This document shows positions 22,339 through 31,242 of a stretch of 42,346 nt of DNA, piece after piece. Within the stretch, counting starts at the first letter, position 1, and each line of letters begins with the position of its first letter. A program made the translations under genes and the position numbers. The DNA is taken from assembly GCA_017619295.1 (NCBI GenBank), contig JAFZSQ010000055.1:1-42346 (forward strand), in the 5' to 3' direction. Under the pieces are notes generated by a model that was not told where the DNA came from, made no database searches, and worked only from the letters and a program-made list of their open reading frames with translations. The DNA comes from Lachnospiraceae bacterium. GTDB taxonomy: Bacteria; Bacillota; Clostridia; Lachnospirales; Lachnospiraceae.

Positions 22339-24957
22339 TTATTCCTTCGAAGCCGGCATAGCCACGGTAACCTTAAACAGGTCACCATCAAGGTAAATGT
22401 TGAACTTACCGTTCTGTCCTTCAGTAAGGCTCTTGGCAATTGAAAGGCCAAGTCCGCTTCCCTCGGAACTTCTTGAAACATCTCCTCTTATAAATCTTTC
22501 TGTCAGCTCATTTGCATTAATGTTTAATGCCTGAGCGGAAATATTCTTAATTGATACCCAGGTGTACATCACCTTGGCAATTTCCTCAGTCTTAAGGTTA
22601 ATATAAATCCTCGTCTGAGGCATAGCGTATTTGTATACGTTGTTGAGCAGGTTCTCAATTATTCTCCACATATGTCTGCTATCCGCAACAACTATAGGAT
22701 TGTCACACTCAAGCTCAGACACAACATTGAGACCTTTCTCTTCGAATTTATCCTCAAATTCCGCCACAGCCTGGTTAATAAGCTCGGCAAAATTGATGTT
22801 TTTCATCTCATAAACGACGTTGCCGGATGAAATCTTACTTGCTTCCACAAGGTCAACGGTAAGATGTTTAAGTCTCTGGCTCTTCTCATCAAGAACTTTG
22901 ATATAGCCTTTGACCTTCTCATCCTGAATATTCTCTCGCTTAAGTAGATCAACATAATTGATGATGGATGTTAAAGGTGTCTTAATATCGTGCGAAACAT
23001 TGGTGATAAGATCTGCCTTCATCTTCTCATCTTTCATACTTGTCTCAACAGCCGCATGAATACCGTCTCCGATATGATTTGCAGCTTCCGCAAGAGCGAC
23101 GTTGCTTCCGTGCATAACGGACGCGTTAAGTTTAAAGTTGGTCTCGCCGTTTCTGATGCGGTCGATTCCTTCTACAATTTCGTAACGCTCTCTTCTGCAT
23201 TTGATATGGAATAAGCCGATTGCAATATCTATTATTGCCATTACAAACAGCATAGCTGCTCCGAAGAATCCCTCTTCAGATCCGCCGTAATCAAGAAGAG
23301 TGGCGCTTATAAATACTACAACCAGGTTAACCAGCAGGAAAATAATGTAGGCAAGTATAACGAGTGCACTTCCCGGATGTTTTCCGCTGGCATCCTCAAA
23401 TCCCTTAATCATCTTATTACCAAGTATGGCAACAAGAGAATTGCTGAACAGGGTTCCTGCTTTACATCTTCTTATAAGGCTTAAGAAAACCACGCCAAGC
23501 ATGCAAGCCAAAACAAAGAAGCATATTCCAAATACAGGTAATGTGTACTGTCCCATGGAATTCATGATTCTGTTAATGTATTCATAATCAAAGGTAAACA
23601 ATGACGAAATCAAATACAAAAGGAATGCTAGAAGTACACAAATTCCAAGGAATACTTCCAAAGGAATATCGTCTGCCCCGTTAAGTTCAAGAACAGCTTC
23701 TCCGTCTTCAGACTTAACCCATCCGGTCTTAACAGCCAGGTAAATCATAAGTCCCGCAAAGAATGCCAGGCAAACAATGCTTCCTATAGCACACGCTGCT
23801 GTGGGTAATGTTTTTGAGTTGAATTTATTTCTTGCAGCGAAGTACTCATCTTCAACAGGATAGTCCTTATTGATACCAATCCAGATTTTTGAGTCATCGG
23901 GATAAGCGTATTCTATCTCATGGGATATAAGAATTGATCTGATATCCTCATTCCTTATATTGGTATTGGTCTGAACAATTAAATCATTAGGCGAATAATA
24001 CAAATACTTGCTGCTGTTATCCTCAAAGTATTTGTCGAGATCGCGCTCTTTTAACTTATCCGCATCTTCAATATTGGTGTGGTATACCTTCTGTCCGTTA
24101 GCGTCAGTCATTCTGACACAGTAAAGCACGTTGGTATTTCCCTCAAAATAAAGGGGACCAAGCCACTGATACTGGATATAGTTTGTATACACATTGTTGA
24201 TGGTCTTATCAATATCTTCAACAAGGTTATAATAATCAGCCCAGTTATTAACAAGCTGGTCAATATTCTTTCCGTCAATGGTACGGTATTTATTCTTGAG
24301 AATACTGGTATGTCCGTAATAATTTCCCATGCCGTCTTCGGTGATGTCATAAATCTTATCACTTTCAAGAGCATAGTTTACAGGCTGAAGCATCCATGTG
24401 TCCGGGATATAGTTACCCATCTTATCCTTAAGATGAGCATATTCCGGAAGCTGGATATTCATATCAAGGTTCTCGGCAGATACGCCGTAATTGTATAAGC
24501 TTACGTAAGCATCTTCATAATCTATGCCTGCGTTTGCCCATTTAAGTAAATCTTCTAAGTAAAATACGGCAGTTATACCATTGTTACCTGCCATATCTTT
24601 TCTGTGAGCATAGTTGGTAATATCGACTTGTTTCTTTCCGCTGAACAAGCCTTTTTCCTCAAACTGATGTTTAATAACCGAAAGGTATATTACGTCATCC
24701 ATGGACTTGTTGAAGAGTGTCTCGAAAACATTGGAGTCTTCAAAAACCTCATCAGAGGAAAAAATATCCTCATAAACAGTGAAGCCATAGTATGAATCGC
24801 CGGCTTGGTACATTGTCTGATTCTTTGTGATAAGCATCAGCAAAACCGAAAAAGCCAACAACAACTGAGCGATTAAGAATATAACTACTTTCTTAAACTT
24901 AGATATGGGTTTTCTTCTATGCAATACAGCTTTTTTAGTATTGTCTTTTTTGCCCAT
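22339..24957 (-). CDS. Membrane sensor histidine kinase
   Basis: 872 aa from the ATG ending at 24957, which has AAAGGA 5 nt upstream and overlaps the response regulator end; the longer ORF start is not supported. TM1 is at about 23-43, then a large extracellular domain (about 44-400) and five further TM helices (about 400-615). The cytoplasmic kinase has the HisKA motif NVSHDIKTPL with the phospho-acceptor His, an N box (IIENLLNNVYKYA) and a G box (EGSGLGLSIA). It is paired with the OmpR-type regulator just upstream. The signal is unknown; the architecture is common among Lachnospiraceae kinases. Confidence 0.93.
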   Translation of the reverse strand: MGKKDNTKKAVLHRRKPISKFKKVVIFLIAQLLLAFSVLLMLITKNQTMYQAGDSYYGFTVYEDIFSSDEVFEDSNVFETLFNKSMDDVIYLSVIKHQFEEKGLFSGKKQVDITNYAHRKDMAGNNGITAVFYLEDLLKWANAGIDYEDAYVSLYNYGVSAENLDMNIQLPEYAHLKDKMGNYIPDTWMLQPVNYALESDKIYDITEDGMGNYYGHTSILKNKYRTIDGKNIDQLVNNWADYYNLVEDIDKTINNVYTNYIQYQWLGPLYFEGNTNVLYCVRMTDANGQKVYHTNIEDADKLKERDLDKYFEDNSSKYLYYSPNDLIVQTNTNIRNEDIRSILISHEIEYAYPDDSKIWIGINKDYPVEDEYFAARNKFNSKTLPTAACAIGSIVCLAFFAGLMIYLAVKTGWVKSEDGEAVLELNGADDIPLEVFLGICVLLAFLLYLISSLFTFDYEYINRIMNSMGQYTLPVFGICFFVLACMLGVVFLSLIRRCKAGTLFSNSLVAILGNKMIKGFEDASGKHPGSALVILAYIIFLLVNLVVVFISATLLDYGGSEEGFFGAAMLFVMAIIDIAIGLFHIKCRRERYEIVEGIDRIRNGETNFKLNASVMHGSNVALAEAANHIGDGIHAAVETSMKDEKMKADLITNVSHDIKTPLTSIINYVDLLKRENIQDEKVKGYIKVLDEKSQRLKHLTVDLVEASKISSGNVVYEMKNINFAELINQAVAEFEDKFEEKGLNVVSELECDNPIVVADSRHMWRIIENLLNNVYKYAMPQTRIYINLKTEEIAKVMYTWVSIKNISAQALNINANELTERFIRGDVSRSSEGSGLGLSIAKSLTEGQNGKFNIYLDGDLFKVTVAMPASKE

Positions 24958-24979
24958 GGCATTCCTTTCCGGCAGGCTA

Positions 24980-25675
24980 TTATTGTTTCTCAATCTTATA
25001 GCCAACGCCCCAAACTACTTTTAAATATCTGGGTTCTTTGGGGTTAATCTCTATCTTCTCTCTGATATGACGAATATGAACAGCTACAGTGTTATCTGCA
25101 CCGATAGCTTCTTCGTTCCATATATTCTCATAAATCTGTTCAATAGAGAAAACCTTACCCTGGTTCTTAACTAACAAAAGAAGTATGTTGTACTCGATAG
25201 GCGTAAGCTTGATGATGTCACCGTCAACGGTCACCTCTTTGGTTTCGTCGTTGATGACTAGGCCACCTGCACTGAAAAGTGAGTTGTTGGTTACATTTAA
25301 GCTTCCCAATGTTGTAAATCTTCTGATATTGGATTTAACTCTTGCAATCAGTTCAAGGGGACTGAAAGGCTTTGTAATGTAATCATCCGCTCCGATGTTG
25401 AGTCCCAGTACCTTATCTGAATCTTCAGATTTCGCAGATAAGAAAATAATGGGTACTGTGGAGAACTCACGAATCTTTAATGCCGCATGTATTCCGTCAA
25501 GTCTGGGCATCATGATATCGAGAATTACCATTCGGATATCTTCTGAATCCTTCAAAGCTTCCAAAGCTTCCATTCCGTCGTAGGCCTTGACTATTTCAAA
25601 GCCTTCCTGCTGCAAATAAATCTCAATCGCTTCAACTATTTCTTTGTCATCGTCACAAACAAGAATCTTGTCCAT
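24980..25675 (-). CDS. OmpR-family response regulator
   Basis: 231 aa from the ATG ending at 25675 (AGAGGG 4-5 nt upstream). The receiver domain begins ILVCDDDKE, with phospho-acceptor Asp53 (VILDIMMPRLDG) and the switch Lys in FLSAKSEDSDK. A winged-helix output domain follows, with LTPIEYNILLLLVKNQGKVF and VAVHIRHIREKIE. The kinase start lies within 25 nt of its stop. Direct repeats upstream (25757-25772) may be its own binding site. Confidence 0.95.
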   Translation of the reverse strand: MDKILVCDDDKEIVEAIEIYLQQEGFEIVKAYDGMEALEALKDSEDIRMVILDIMMPRLDGIHAALKIREFSTVPIIFLSAKSEDSDKVLGLNIGADDYITKPFSPLELIARVKSNIRRFTTLGSLNVTNNSLFSAGGLVINDETKEVTVDGDIIKLTPIEYNILLLLVKNQGKVFSIEQIYENIWNEEAIGADNTVAVHIRHIREKIEINPKEPRYLKVVWGVGYKIEKQ

Positions 25676-25714
25676 TTTTCCCTCTTTCCTAATAAAGAAC
25701 ATCAATCGTTCTCT

Positions 25715-25772
25715 ATTATAAAAACATATGAATTTTAACAACAGTTTACGAAAATACTTAAGAAATTCTTAA
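25715..25772 (-). promoter_or_regulatory. Promoter region of the two-component operon with an 11-bp direct repeat
   Basis: TATAAT lies at 25720-25715 on the minus strand with a poor -35 17 nt away. Upstream, TTAAG occurs twice exactly 11 bp apart (25757-25761 and 25768-25772 on the plus strand read CTTAA), the spacing used by OmpR-type regulators. A poor -35 with an upstream direct repeat fits activation by the regulator itself; this is inference. The repeat overlaps the stop codon of the GH13 gene. Confidence 0.4.
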
Positions 25773-27577
25773 ACCACCCAGATACGGCCTTCGTAGGCTT
25801 TAAGCACCTCCGCATAGGGTTCGTCATAGTTTGAATATAATAGTCTTCCGTCCGGAACATCAAGAGCCGGAATCTCATGGGTTGCAAAGTTGCAGTCAAT
25901 GACGTAGGAAGTATCCTTGTCAAACCTTGCGTAGGTGTATCTTCCCTTCTCACCTATCAAAAGCTCATAATCTCCGTACACGAGCAAAGGATTCTCTTTC
26001 CTGATTCTTATCAGTTCCTTATAGGCATCCGTCATTGTAGGGTCAATTACCTGAATTCCCGGTTTCCATGGAAGCATCATCCTTGCGTGCTCTCTTGTTC
26101 CCGAAAGGATTATCTTGAAAGCCTCCTCAGGAGTCTTGCCCTTATCAAGAAGCTCCTTATAGTAACCCTTGGCCTCCACATCTGTTATCTGATCCATGGA
26201 TTTGAAGGGATAATTGGTGAGTCCCATCTCGTCTCCCTGGAAAACAAAGGGGGTGCCTTTTACAGTGAATTGCAAAACCGCCAGCATGGAACCAAGATAA
26301 AAGCGTCTTCTGGGATCGGTGTCGATTTTGCTTATCATCCTTGGATTGTCATGGTTATTATAAAAGAAGGCCTGCCAGCAGTTGTTACCGTAATTGGTTG
26401 TCCAGTTATGTATGAAATCTTTCAGGTAGTCAAGGTCATACCTGTAATCATCAAATCTTGTATGGCCGGGAGTTTCCAGATAATCGAAGGAGAATACCAT
26501 ATCAAGCTCTCCTCTTTCCTCTCCCGTAACCATTCTGGCCATATTCATTCCAAGTCCCGGAGTCTCGCCTACAGAAAAGGCATTAAATGGATCAAAGGCC
26601 TCTTTTCTTATTTCCTTAAGATAATCATGAAGCTTGGGTCCATAGAAATAATGCTCTATTCCGGTAAAACCCATTAACTCTCCGATAGCCTTATCTCCTT
26701 CGGGAAGTCCTTCATCCTTTGAGATGTAATTGATTACATCCATTCTGAAGCCGTCTACACCCTTTTCCAGCCAGAATTTAATCATGTCAATTACATCTTT
26801 ACGAAGGTCCTCATTTTCCCAGTTGAGATCCATCTGTTTTTTCGAAAAAAGATGTAAGGCCCAGAGTTCTTTATCTTCATAATAGTTCCAGGCGCTTCCC
26901 GAGAAAAATGACGTCCAGTTATTTGGAGCCTTATCCTTCTTCCCCTCCCTGAAATAGTAATATTTCCTGTAAGGGCTGTCGGGATTATTAAGAGCTTCCT
27001 TAAACCATTTGTGTTCATCGGATGTGTGGTTGACTACAAGGTCCATAATCAACCTCATTCCCCTGTCATGAATCCCCTTTACAAGCTCATCAAAATCATC
27101 CATGGTTCCGAACTCTTTCATGATCTTCCTGTAATCTCTTATATCGTAACCGTTATCATCGTTCGGAGAATCATAGATAGGCGAAAGCCAAATGGCGTCA
27201 ACACCAAGACCTTTAATATAATCAAGCTTCTCGATGATGCCTCTTAAGTCACCTATTCCGTCCCCATTTGAGTCATTAAAGCTTCTTGGGTATATTTGAT
27301 AGAGCACTGCCTCTTTCCACCATTTATGGCTGATTTCGCCGTCTTTGGGGGCATTGTATGAAGCATCTCGGTTTAGTAAGGTGGTAAAAGTATCAAGAAA
27401 GCCTTCGCTTATTTTGCCTCGGCTTAAAGAAGAAAGAGTTTTAAGCTTAAGATTCCCGATTATACCCCCCTTAACATATTTCTCTTTGATGTTGGCCTGC
27501 ATGAGAATCTTTGAAATGATGTCTCTTCCCACAGGGGTATTGTAGGCCTCTTTAATCCTGCTGTTTTTTGTAATCAT
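25769..27577 (-). CDS. GH13 alpha-glucosidase with an N-terminal extension
   Basis: 602 aa from the ATG ending at 27577, 4 nt past the yraN stop. The catalytic domain begins at WWKEAVLYQIYPRSF (86-100) and has the GH13 subfamily-31 pattern: DLVVNHTSDEHKWF, DGFRMD with nucleophile Asp280, SVGETP with acid Glu338, and NNHDNPR with Asp410. It resembles oligo-1,6-glucosidase, which releases glucose from isomalto-oligosaccharides in the cytoplasm; alpha-1,4 activity is also possible. The first 85 residues are an added helical region (NTPVGRDIISKIL) that most relatives lack. No signal peptide. It ends the rbgA-yraN operon and is an unusual passenger there. Confidence 0.92.
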   Translation of the reverse strand: MITKNSRIKEAYNTPVGRDIISKILMQANIKEKYVKGGIIGNLKLKTLSSLSRGKISEGFLDTFTTLLNRDASYNAPKDGEISHKWWKEAVLYQIYPRSFNDSNGDGIGDLRGIIEKLDYIKGLGVDAIWLSPIYDSPNDDNGYDIRDYRKIMKEFGTMDDFDELVKGIHDRGMRLIMDLVVNHTSDEHKWFKEALNNPDSPYRKYYYFREGKKDKAPNNWTSFFSGSAWNYYEDKELWALHLFSKKQMDLNWENEDLRKDVIDMIKFWLEKGVDGFRMDVINYISKDEGLPEGDKAIGELMGFTGIEHYFYGPKLHDYLKEIRKEAFDPFNAFSVGETPGLGMNMARMVTGEERGELDMVFSFDYLETPGHTRFDDYRYDLDYLKDFIHNWTTNYGNNCWQAFFYNNHDNPRMISKIDTDPRRRFYLGSMLAVLQFTVKGTPFVFQGDEMGLTNYPFKSMDQITDVEAKGYYKELLDKGKTPEEAFKIILSGTREHARMMLPWKPGIQVIDPTMTDAYKELIRIRKENPLLVYGDYELLIGEKGRYTYARFDKDTSYVIDCNFATHEIPALDVPDGRLLYSNYDEPYAEVLKAYEGRIWVV

Positions 27578-27581
27578 TTTG

Positions 27582-27938
27582 CTACCCCACAAAATCAAAT
27601 GCGTTTTTGTACCAGTTTATCTTGTCGCCGTCAATGGCGATAACATCGAATCTTACAGGAGTATCCATGGGATACCTCTTCTGATACAGGTAAGATACGG
27701 CCACATTGCTTATCTGCTTTTGCTTTGCAAAGTTCACGGCTTCGGATGCCGTTCCCTTGTTGGAGAAGGCTCTGTATTTTACCTCAAAAAAGACAAGATA
27801 CTCTCCGTCTTTACCAATAAGATCGATTTCTCCTGTCTTATGAAACCTGTAGTTTCTTTCTAGGACCGTTATTTTATTCTTCAGGAGGAAATCATATGCA
27901 CGATCTTCTCCTTCATTTCCGACACTTCTTTTATTCAT
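27582..27938 (-). CDS. yraN: YraN family nuclease-fold protein (UPF0102)
   Basis: 118 aa, the usual size. Conserved positions of this Holliday-junction-resolvase-like fold are visible: GEDRAYDFL, RNYRFHKTGEIDLIGKDG and FFEVKYR, matching the metal-binding E-x-D-ExK arrangement. The activity is not established. It starts directly after the FlhB-like gene stop codon, in the order rnhB-ylqG-ylqH-yraN known from other Firmicutes. Confidence 0.93.
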   Translation of the reverse strand: MNKRSVGNEGEDRAYDFLLKNKITVLERNYRFHKTGEIDLIGKDGEYLVFFEVKYRAFSNKGTASEAVNFAKQKQISNVAVSYLYQKRYPMDTPVRFDVIAIDGDKINWYKNAFDFVG

Positions 27939-28226
27939 CTACTGCAACTTCGTAAGTTTATTTTTAATCTTATCCATGTGATCCACAAACAGAAGGATTT
28001 CAGCCACAACTTCATAAAGCTCGGGAGGAATCATATCACCAATCTCGAGTTTTGAAAGTGTGTCCGCCAGTTTGTCATCCCTGTGTACGGGAACATCCGC
28101 CTTCTGTGCTTCCGAAATGATTTTCTCAGCCAGAGCTCCCTTACCTGATGCAATGACCCTAGGGGCATCGTCTGTGGGATCGTATTCCAGGGCGACCGCC
28201 TGTTTTACTTTCTCTTTGTCTGCCAT
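27939..28226 (-). CDS. FlhB C-terminus-like protein (YlqH family)
   Basis: 95 aa that match only the cytoplasmic domain of the flagellar export switch FlhB: AVALEYDPTDDAPRVIASGKGA, then ADVPVHRDDKLADTLSKLEIGDMIPPELYEVVAEIL. The self-cleaving NPTH of FlhB is replaced by DPTD (residues 16-19), so self-cleavage is not expected. No membrane part is present. YlqH-type proteins occur next to the FliK-like YlqG in Bacillus, as here. They may assist or imitate the switch, but the role is unsettled. Confidence 0.85.
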   Translation of the reverse strand: MADKEKVKQAVALEYDPTDDAPRVIASGKGALAEKIISEAQKADVPVHRDDKLADTLSKLEIGDMIPPELYEVVAEILLFVDHMDKIKNKLTKLQ

Positions 28227-28228
28227 AT

Positions 28229-29896
28229 TTAAGTCCTCACATCAAAGGAATGGTGTCCTCCGAAGACCTTAAGATTATCTGTCTTAAGAATCTCCTCCAT
28301 ACCGCTTGTTTCTTCTTCCATAAGGTTACATTTTGCATTCAAAGAATATCCTCTCTTTTCAAGACGACTGTTCAGGATATCCATATGATCTTCTATAAAC
28401 TTCAATGTCTCGTCATCCTTAAGCCTGAAGTTGGTATTAACCTTTGAATCCTTCATGGCAACATAGCAATCTACAGGACCCAGGTTATCCATGTCAAGAT
28501 GTAAAAAGGCGCTTACACTGCCATCCTTTGAAGCCAGGGAATGCTTATTTGTGTAAACAAACAGTTCTCCGTGCTGCTCTCCGTTTTGCATCTTAAGAGG
28601 CAGCTGAATATAGGTATACATGTTATTCAGCTGATTCATGAAGTCTATATTATTGTTAAGGTTTGTCACTGCCTGAGTTATGGGAGAATTGCTTCCCGCT
28701 GTCTCGTTGGCTTCAAGTTCCAAATGAGACAATCCGGTTCGAAGTCTCTGATACAGGGCTTCAATATTGCTTTTATCCGTAACTGCCTCCGGTGTAAGGG
28801 TCCATTTATTGACAATGGCTTCCTTAACCAGATTCTGGAATTCTTTGTCCGCAAATAATTCAGCTTTGGCTTCCGGAGTCTTGGCTGCAGTGTACATTTC
28901 AATAATGCGGTTCTCGATAGCCGCAGGCTGGTTTTCGTTTGGTGTTACAGAAGCTGAATTTGTGGCTGTTTGCTCCGCAACCACTTCTTTGTCCGCCGAT
29001 ATTGTTTGTGCTTCGACCTTATCACCACTGACAGTTAAAGGAATTTCCGCCTCGCTTTGTGCTGTAACGGGAGCAGTTGTTTCTGTGCTTATCTGAGGAG
29101 CAATCGTTGTCTGCTCATTCTCCGCAAGAATTGCCTCCGGATTATCTTCAGCAGCAATAACTTTGACACTTCCCTCAAGAAACTCTTCAGGGCTTTCCTG
29201 CTCCAAAATAACCGTATTTATAACCGCATCAAATAGAGCCACAGCCTTTGTGGGCTCACCCGACTGCATAAGAGTGTTAAATGCTTCAGGCAGTTCATTT
29301 ACAACGTCGGTAACTCCCCTTATTACCTGGTGGTTAAGATTCTTATAGTTGTTAAACTGCTCCAGATTTTCCCTTGTAACTTCTACACCAAGTTTATGGA
29401 GACATACAATATCTGAAGGTGGTACCTCTTTGTAGGTAACTACCTCCTTGAAAACCTCCTGAAGGCTTTCTCTGCTTACGCTCATTCCGTTCTTCATCAT
29501 GGAATCAGCCATCTCTATTGTTCTGTCGTTTGTTGGCAGTCCTGCCATATCAAGGGCTTTTAAAACGTTGGCATCAAGTCCCATATTCTCGAATAGGGGA
29601 CTTAAAGAAAGGGTGCCGCCCATGTTTGATCTGACTTCAAGTGTAAGAAGCTTGCCAAGTTCCAGCTCCATGTCATTCTCAAGTCTTGCATTTAAAACCA
29701 TGTCGTCAGTAAGCTTAATGGCGACTTCGCTTCCGGTTTTGGACACAATTTCACCCTGAATCGTCTGTCCGGCCTTCATTCCTGCGATGTAGCGGTTCAA
29801 TTTCAATGCCGCTGCAGGGTCTTCGTTCTTGCCGTTTCCGATTCCAAAGTTTGAAGCAGTATTCTGCATTCCGGACACAAGACTGTTAAGCCACAT
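28229..29896 (-). CDS. FliK-like (YlqG-type) protein
   Basis: 555 aa. The N-terminal part contains a beta-rich module (GQTIQGEIVSKTGSEVAIKL). The middle (about 260-330) is low in complexity, rich in Thr, Glu and Ala, and likely disordered. The C-terminal 130 residues (LPLKMQNGEQHGELFVYTNK, then FLHLDMDNLGPVDCYVAM) resemble the Flg_hook domain of the hook-length ruler FliK. Position between rnhB and the FlhB-like gene matches YlqG of Bacillus subtilis. Classical FliK acts with FlhB; this pair would be a shortened second version. A TAAGGAG precedes the ATG. Confidence 0.75.
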   Translation of the reverse strand: MWLNSLVSGMQNTASNFGIGNGKNEDPAAALKLNRYIAGMKAGQTIQGEIVSKTGSEVAIKLTDDMVLNARLENDMELELGKLLTLEVRSNMGGTLSLSPLFENMGLDANVLKALDMAGLPTNDRTIEMADSMMKNGMSVSRESLQEVFKEVVTYKEVPPSDIVCLHKLGVEVTRENLEQFNNYKNLNHQVIRGVTDVVNELPEAFNTLMQSGEPTKAVALFDAVINTVILEQESPEEFLEGSVKVIAAEDNPEAILAENEQTTIAPQISTETTAPVTAQSEAEIPLTVSGDKVEAQTISADKEVVAEQTATNSASVTPNENQPAAIENRIIEMYTAAKTPEAKAELFADKEFQNLVKEAIVNKWTLTPEAVTDKSNIEALYQRLRTGLSHLELEANETAGSNSPITQAVTNLNNNIDFMNQLNNMYTYIQLPLKMQNGEQHGELFVYTNKHSLASKDGSVSAFLHLDMDNLGPVDCYVAMKDSKVNTNFRLKDDETLKFIEDHMDILNSRLEKRGYSLNAKCNLMEEETSGMEEILKTDNLKVFGGHHSFDVRT

Positions 29897-29907
29897 GGAA
29901 AATCTCC

Positions 29908-30684
29908 TTACAAACTGTTTATATCAATAAAGTTCTTAATAAAGCTTCTTCTGTGAATGGGACAAGGGCCATACTTCTTTAAGGCTTCAATATGAGCTGC
30001 CGCACCGTAACCCTTATTGCTTGCAAAACCATACTCAGGGAATACTTCCTCATACTGAACCATCATCCTGTCTCTGGTTACCTTTGCAATGATGCTGGCT
30101 GCCGCAATGGACGCACTCTTGGCATCACCTTTAATTATGGGCACCTGCCAAATGGACTTATCTACATCAGGAATAGTCACGGCGTCATTTAAAAGAACCG
30201 CAGGTTTAACCCCTAACTTACTGATGGCTTCTCTCATGGCCTCATATGTGGCCTGGAGAATATTAATCTCATCAATTCGTTCAGGGGAAGCCATTCCGAT
30301 TCCCGTCGCAATAGCCTTCTCCATTATTTCATCATAAAGCTCTTCTCTTTTTTTCTCGGACAATTGCTTCGAATCGTTTATATATAAAATCTCACAATTT
30401 TTCGGTAAGATAACCGCTCCTGCAACCACAGGACCTGCAAGGGGACCTCTTCCCACCTCATCAATGCCGCAAATAAGGCCCTGATCCTCGTATTTATGCT
30501 CATAAATACGCATGGTTTCAAGCCTGGCAAGTTCCTTCTCATGGGCGGCAATTTTCTTTTTTGCGCTTTCCACAAGGTTCTGAACGGCTTTTCTCTCGTC
30601 TGAGGAATATTCCGATATAAATGAAGGCAGCTCATTATATGAAGCCGCCTGCAATTTTTCTTTGATAAACGAAGTCTTATCCAT
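29908..30684 (-). CDS. rnhB: Ribonuclease HII
   Basis: 258 aa. It cuts the RNA strand of RNA-DNA hybrids and removes misincorporated ribonucleotides. The catalytic start of the domain reads ICGIDEVGRGPLAGPVVAGA, giving the DEVG acidic pair, and further acidic residues follow (INDSKQLSEKKRE, LNDAV). The first 65 residues are an N-terminal extension with a helical region seen in Firmicute RNase HII. It lies between the second signal peptidase gene (stop and start touch) and the FliK-like gene. Confidence 0.97.
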   Translation of the reverse strand: MDKTSFIKEKLQAASYNELPSFISEYSSDERKAVQNLVESAKKKIAAHEKELARLETMRIYEHKYEDQGLICGIDEVGRGPLAGPVVAGAVILPKNCEILYINDSKQLSEKKREELYDEIMEKAIATGIGMASPERIDEINILQATYEAMREAISKLGVKPAVLLNDAVTIPDVDKSIWQVPIIKGDAKSASIAAASIIAKVTRDRMMVQYEEVFPEYGFASNKGYGAAAHIEALKKYGPCPIHRRSFIKNFIDINSL

Positions 30685-31224
30685 TTACTGATGAACTACC
30701 TTTCCAAATTTATCAAAAGGCCAAATACGAACCCATGCTTTGCCGATAAGCTCGCTTCTTTTAAGCTTGCCTACCTGTTCGAATCTGCTGTCGATTGAAT
30801 TGTTTCTGTTATCTCCAAGTACAAAGTACTCATCATCCCCAAGTTTAACGGGGTTGGCTGCGTTTCCGGGTTTCTGAATAATCTCCCTGCCGTAGCTCTC
30901 CTTAAGGAGTTCTCCGTCAATATAGATATTACCGTCATAATCGATCTGGACGGTTTCTCCGGGAAGGCCGATTATTCTCTTTATGTAATATGTATTATCC
31001 TCATATCTGTAGGGAAAAACTATTATATCGAATCTCTCGGGGTCATGAAATCTGTAGGAAATCTTATCAACCAAAAGGTTATCTCCGTCAGAAAGAGTTG
31101 CCTCCATTGAAGATCCTTCCACCTGAGTTCTCTGTCCCACATACTTAATCAAAAGAAAACATACTAAAAGAACGCAAAGAAGGTATAAGCTGGTACTTAG
31201 AATTTCTTTCAAAACACTTTTCAT
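30685..31224 (-). CDS. lepB: Signal peptidase I (second copy)
   Basis: 179 aa with one N-terminal TM segment (about 9-27) and an external S26 protease domain. The catalytic Ser is in EGSSMEATL and the Lys in YYIKRIIGLPGETV; the box E-like VLGDNRNNSIDSR is complete. It removes signal peptides from exported proteins. Its start codon is 18 nt downstream of rbgA, and rnhB follows at once. It is distinct from the other copy at 32104. Confidence 0.95.
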   Translation of the reverse strand: MKSVLKEILSTSLYLLCVLLVCFLLIKYVGQRTQVEGSSMEATLSDGDNLLVDKISYRFHDPERFDIIVFPYRYEDNTYYIKRIIGLPGETVQIDYDGNIYIDGELLKESYGREIIQKPGNAANPVKLGDDEYFVLGDNRNNSIDSRFEQVGKLKRSELIGKAWVRIWPFDKFGKVVHQ

Positions 31225-31242
31225 CTTTATTCCATTCCTTAT

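Noticed and set aside
25877-26677. Plus-strand ORF of 266 codons
   Set aside because: It lies wholly antisense to the GH13 gene, has no ribosome binding site, and its translation shows no domain or normal composition.
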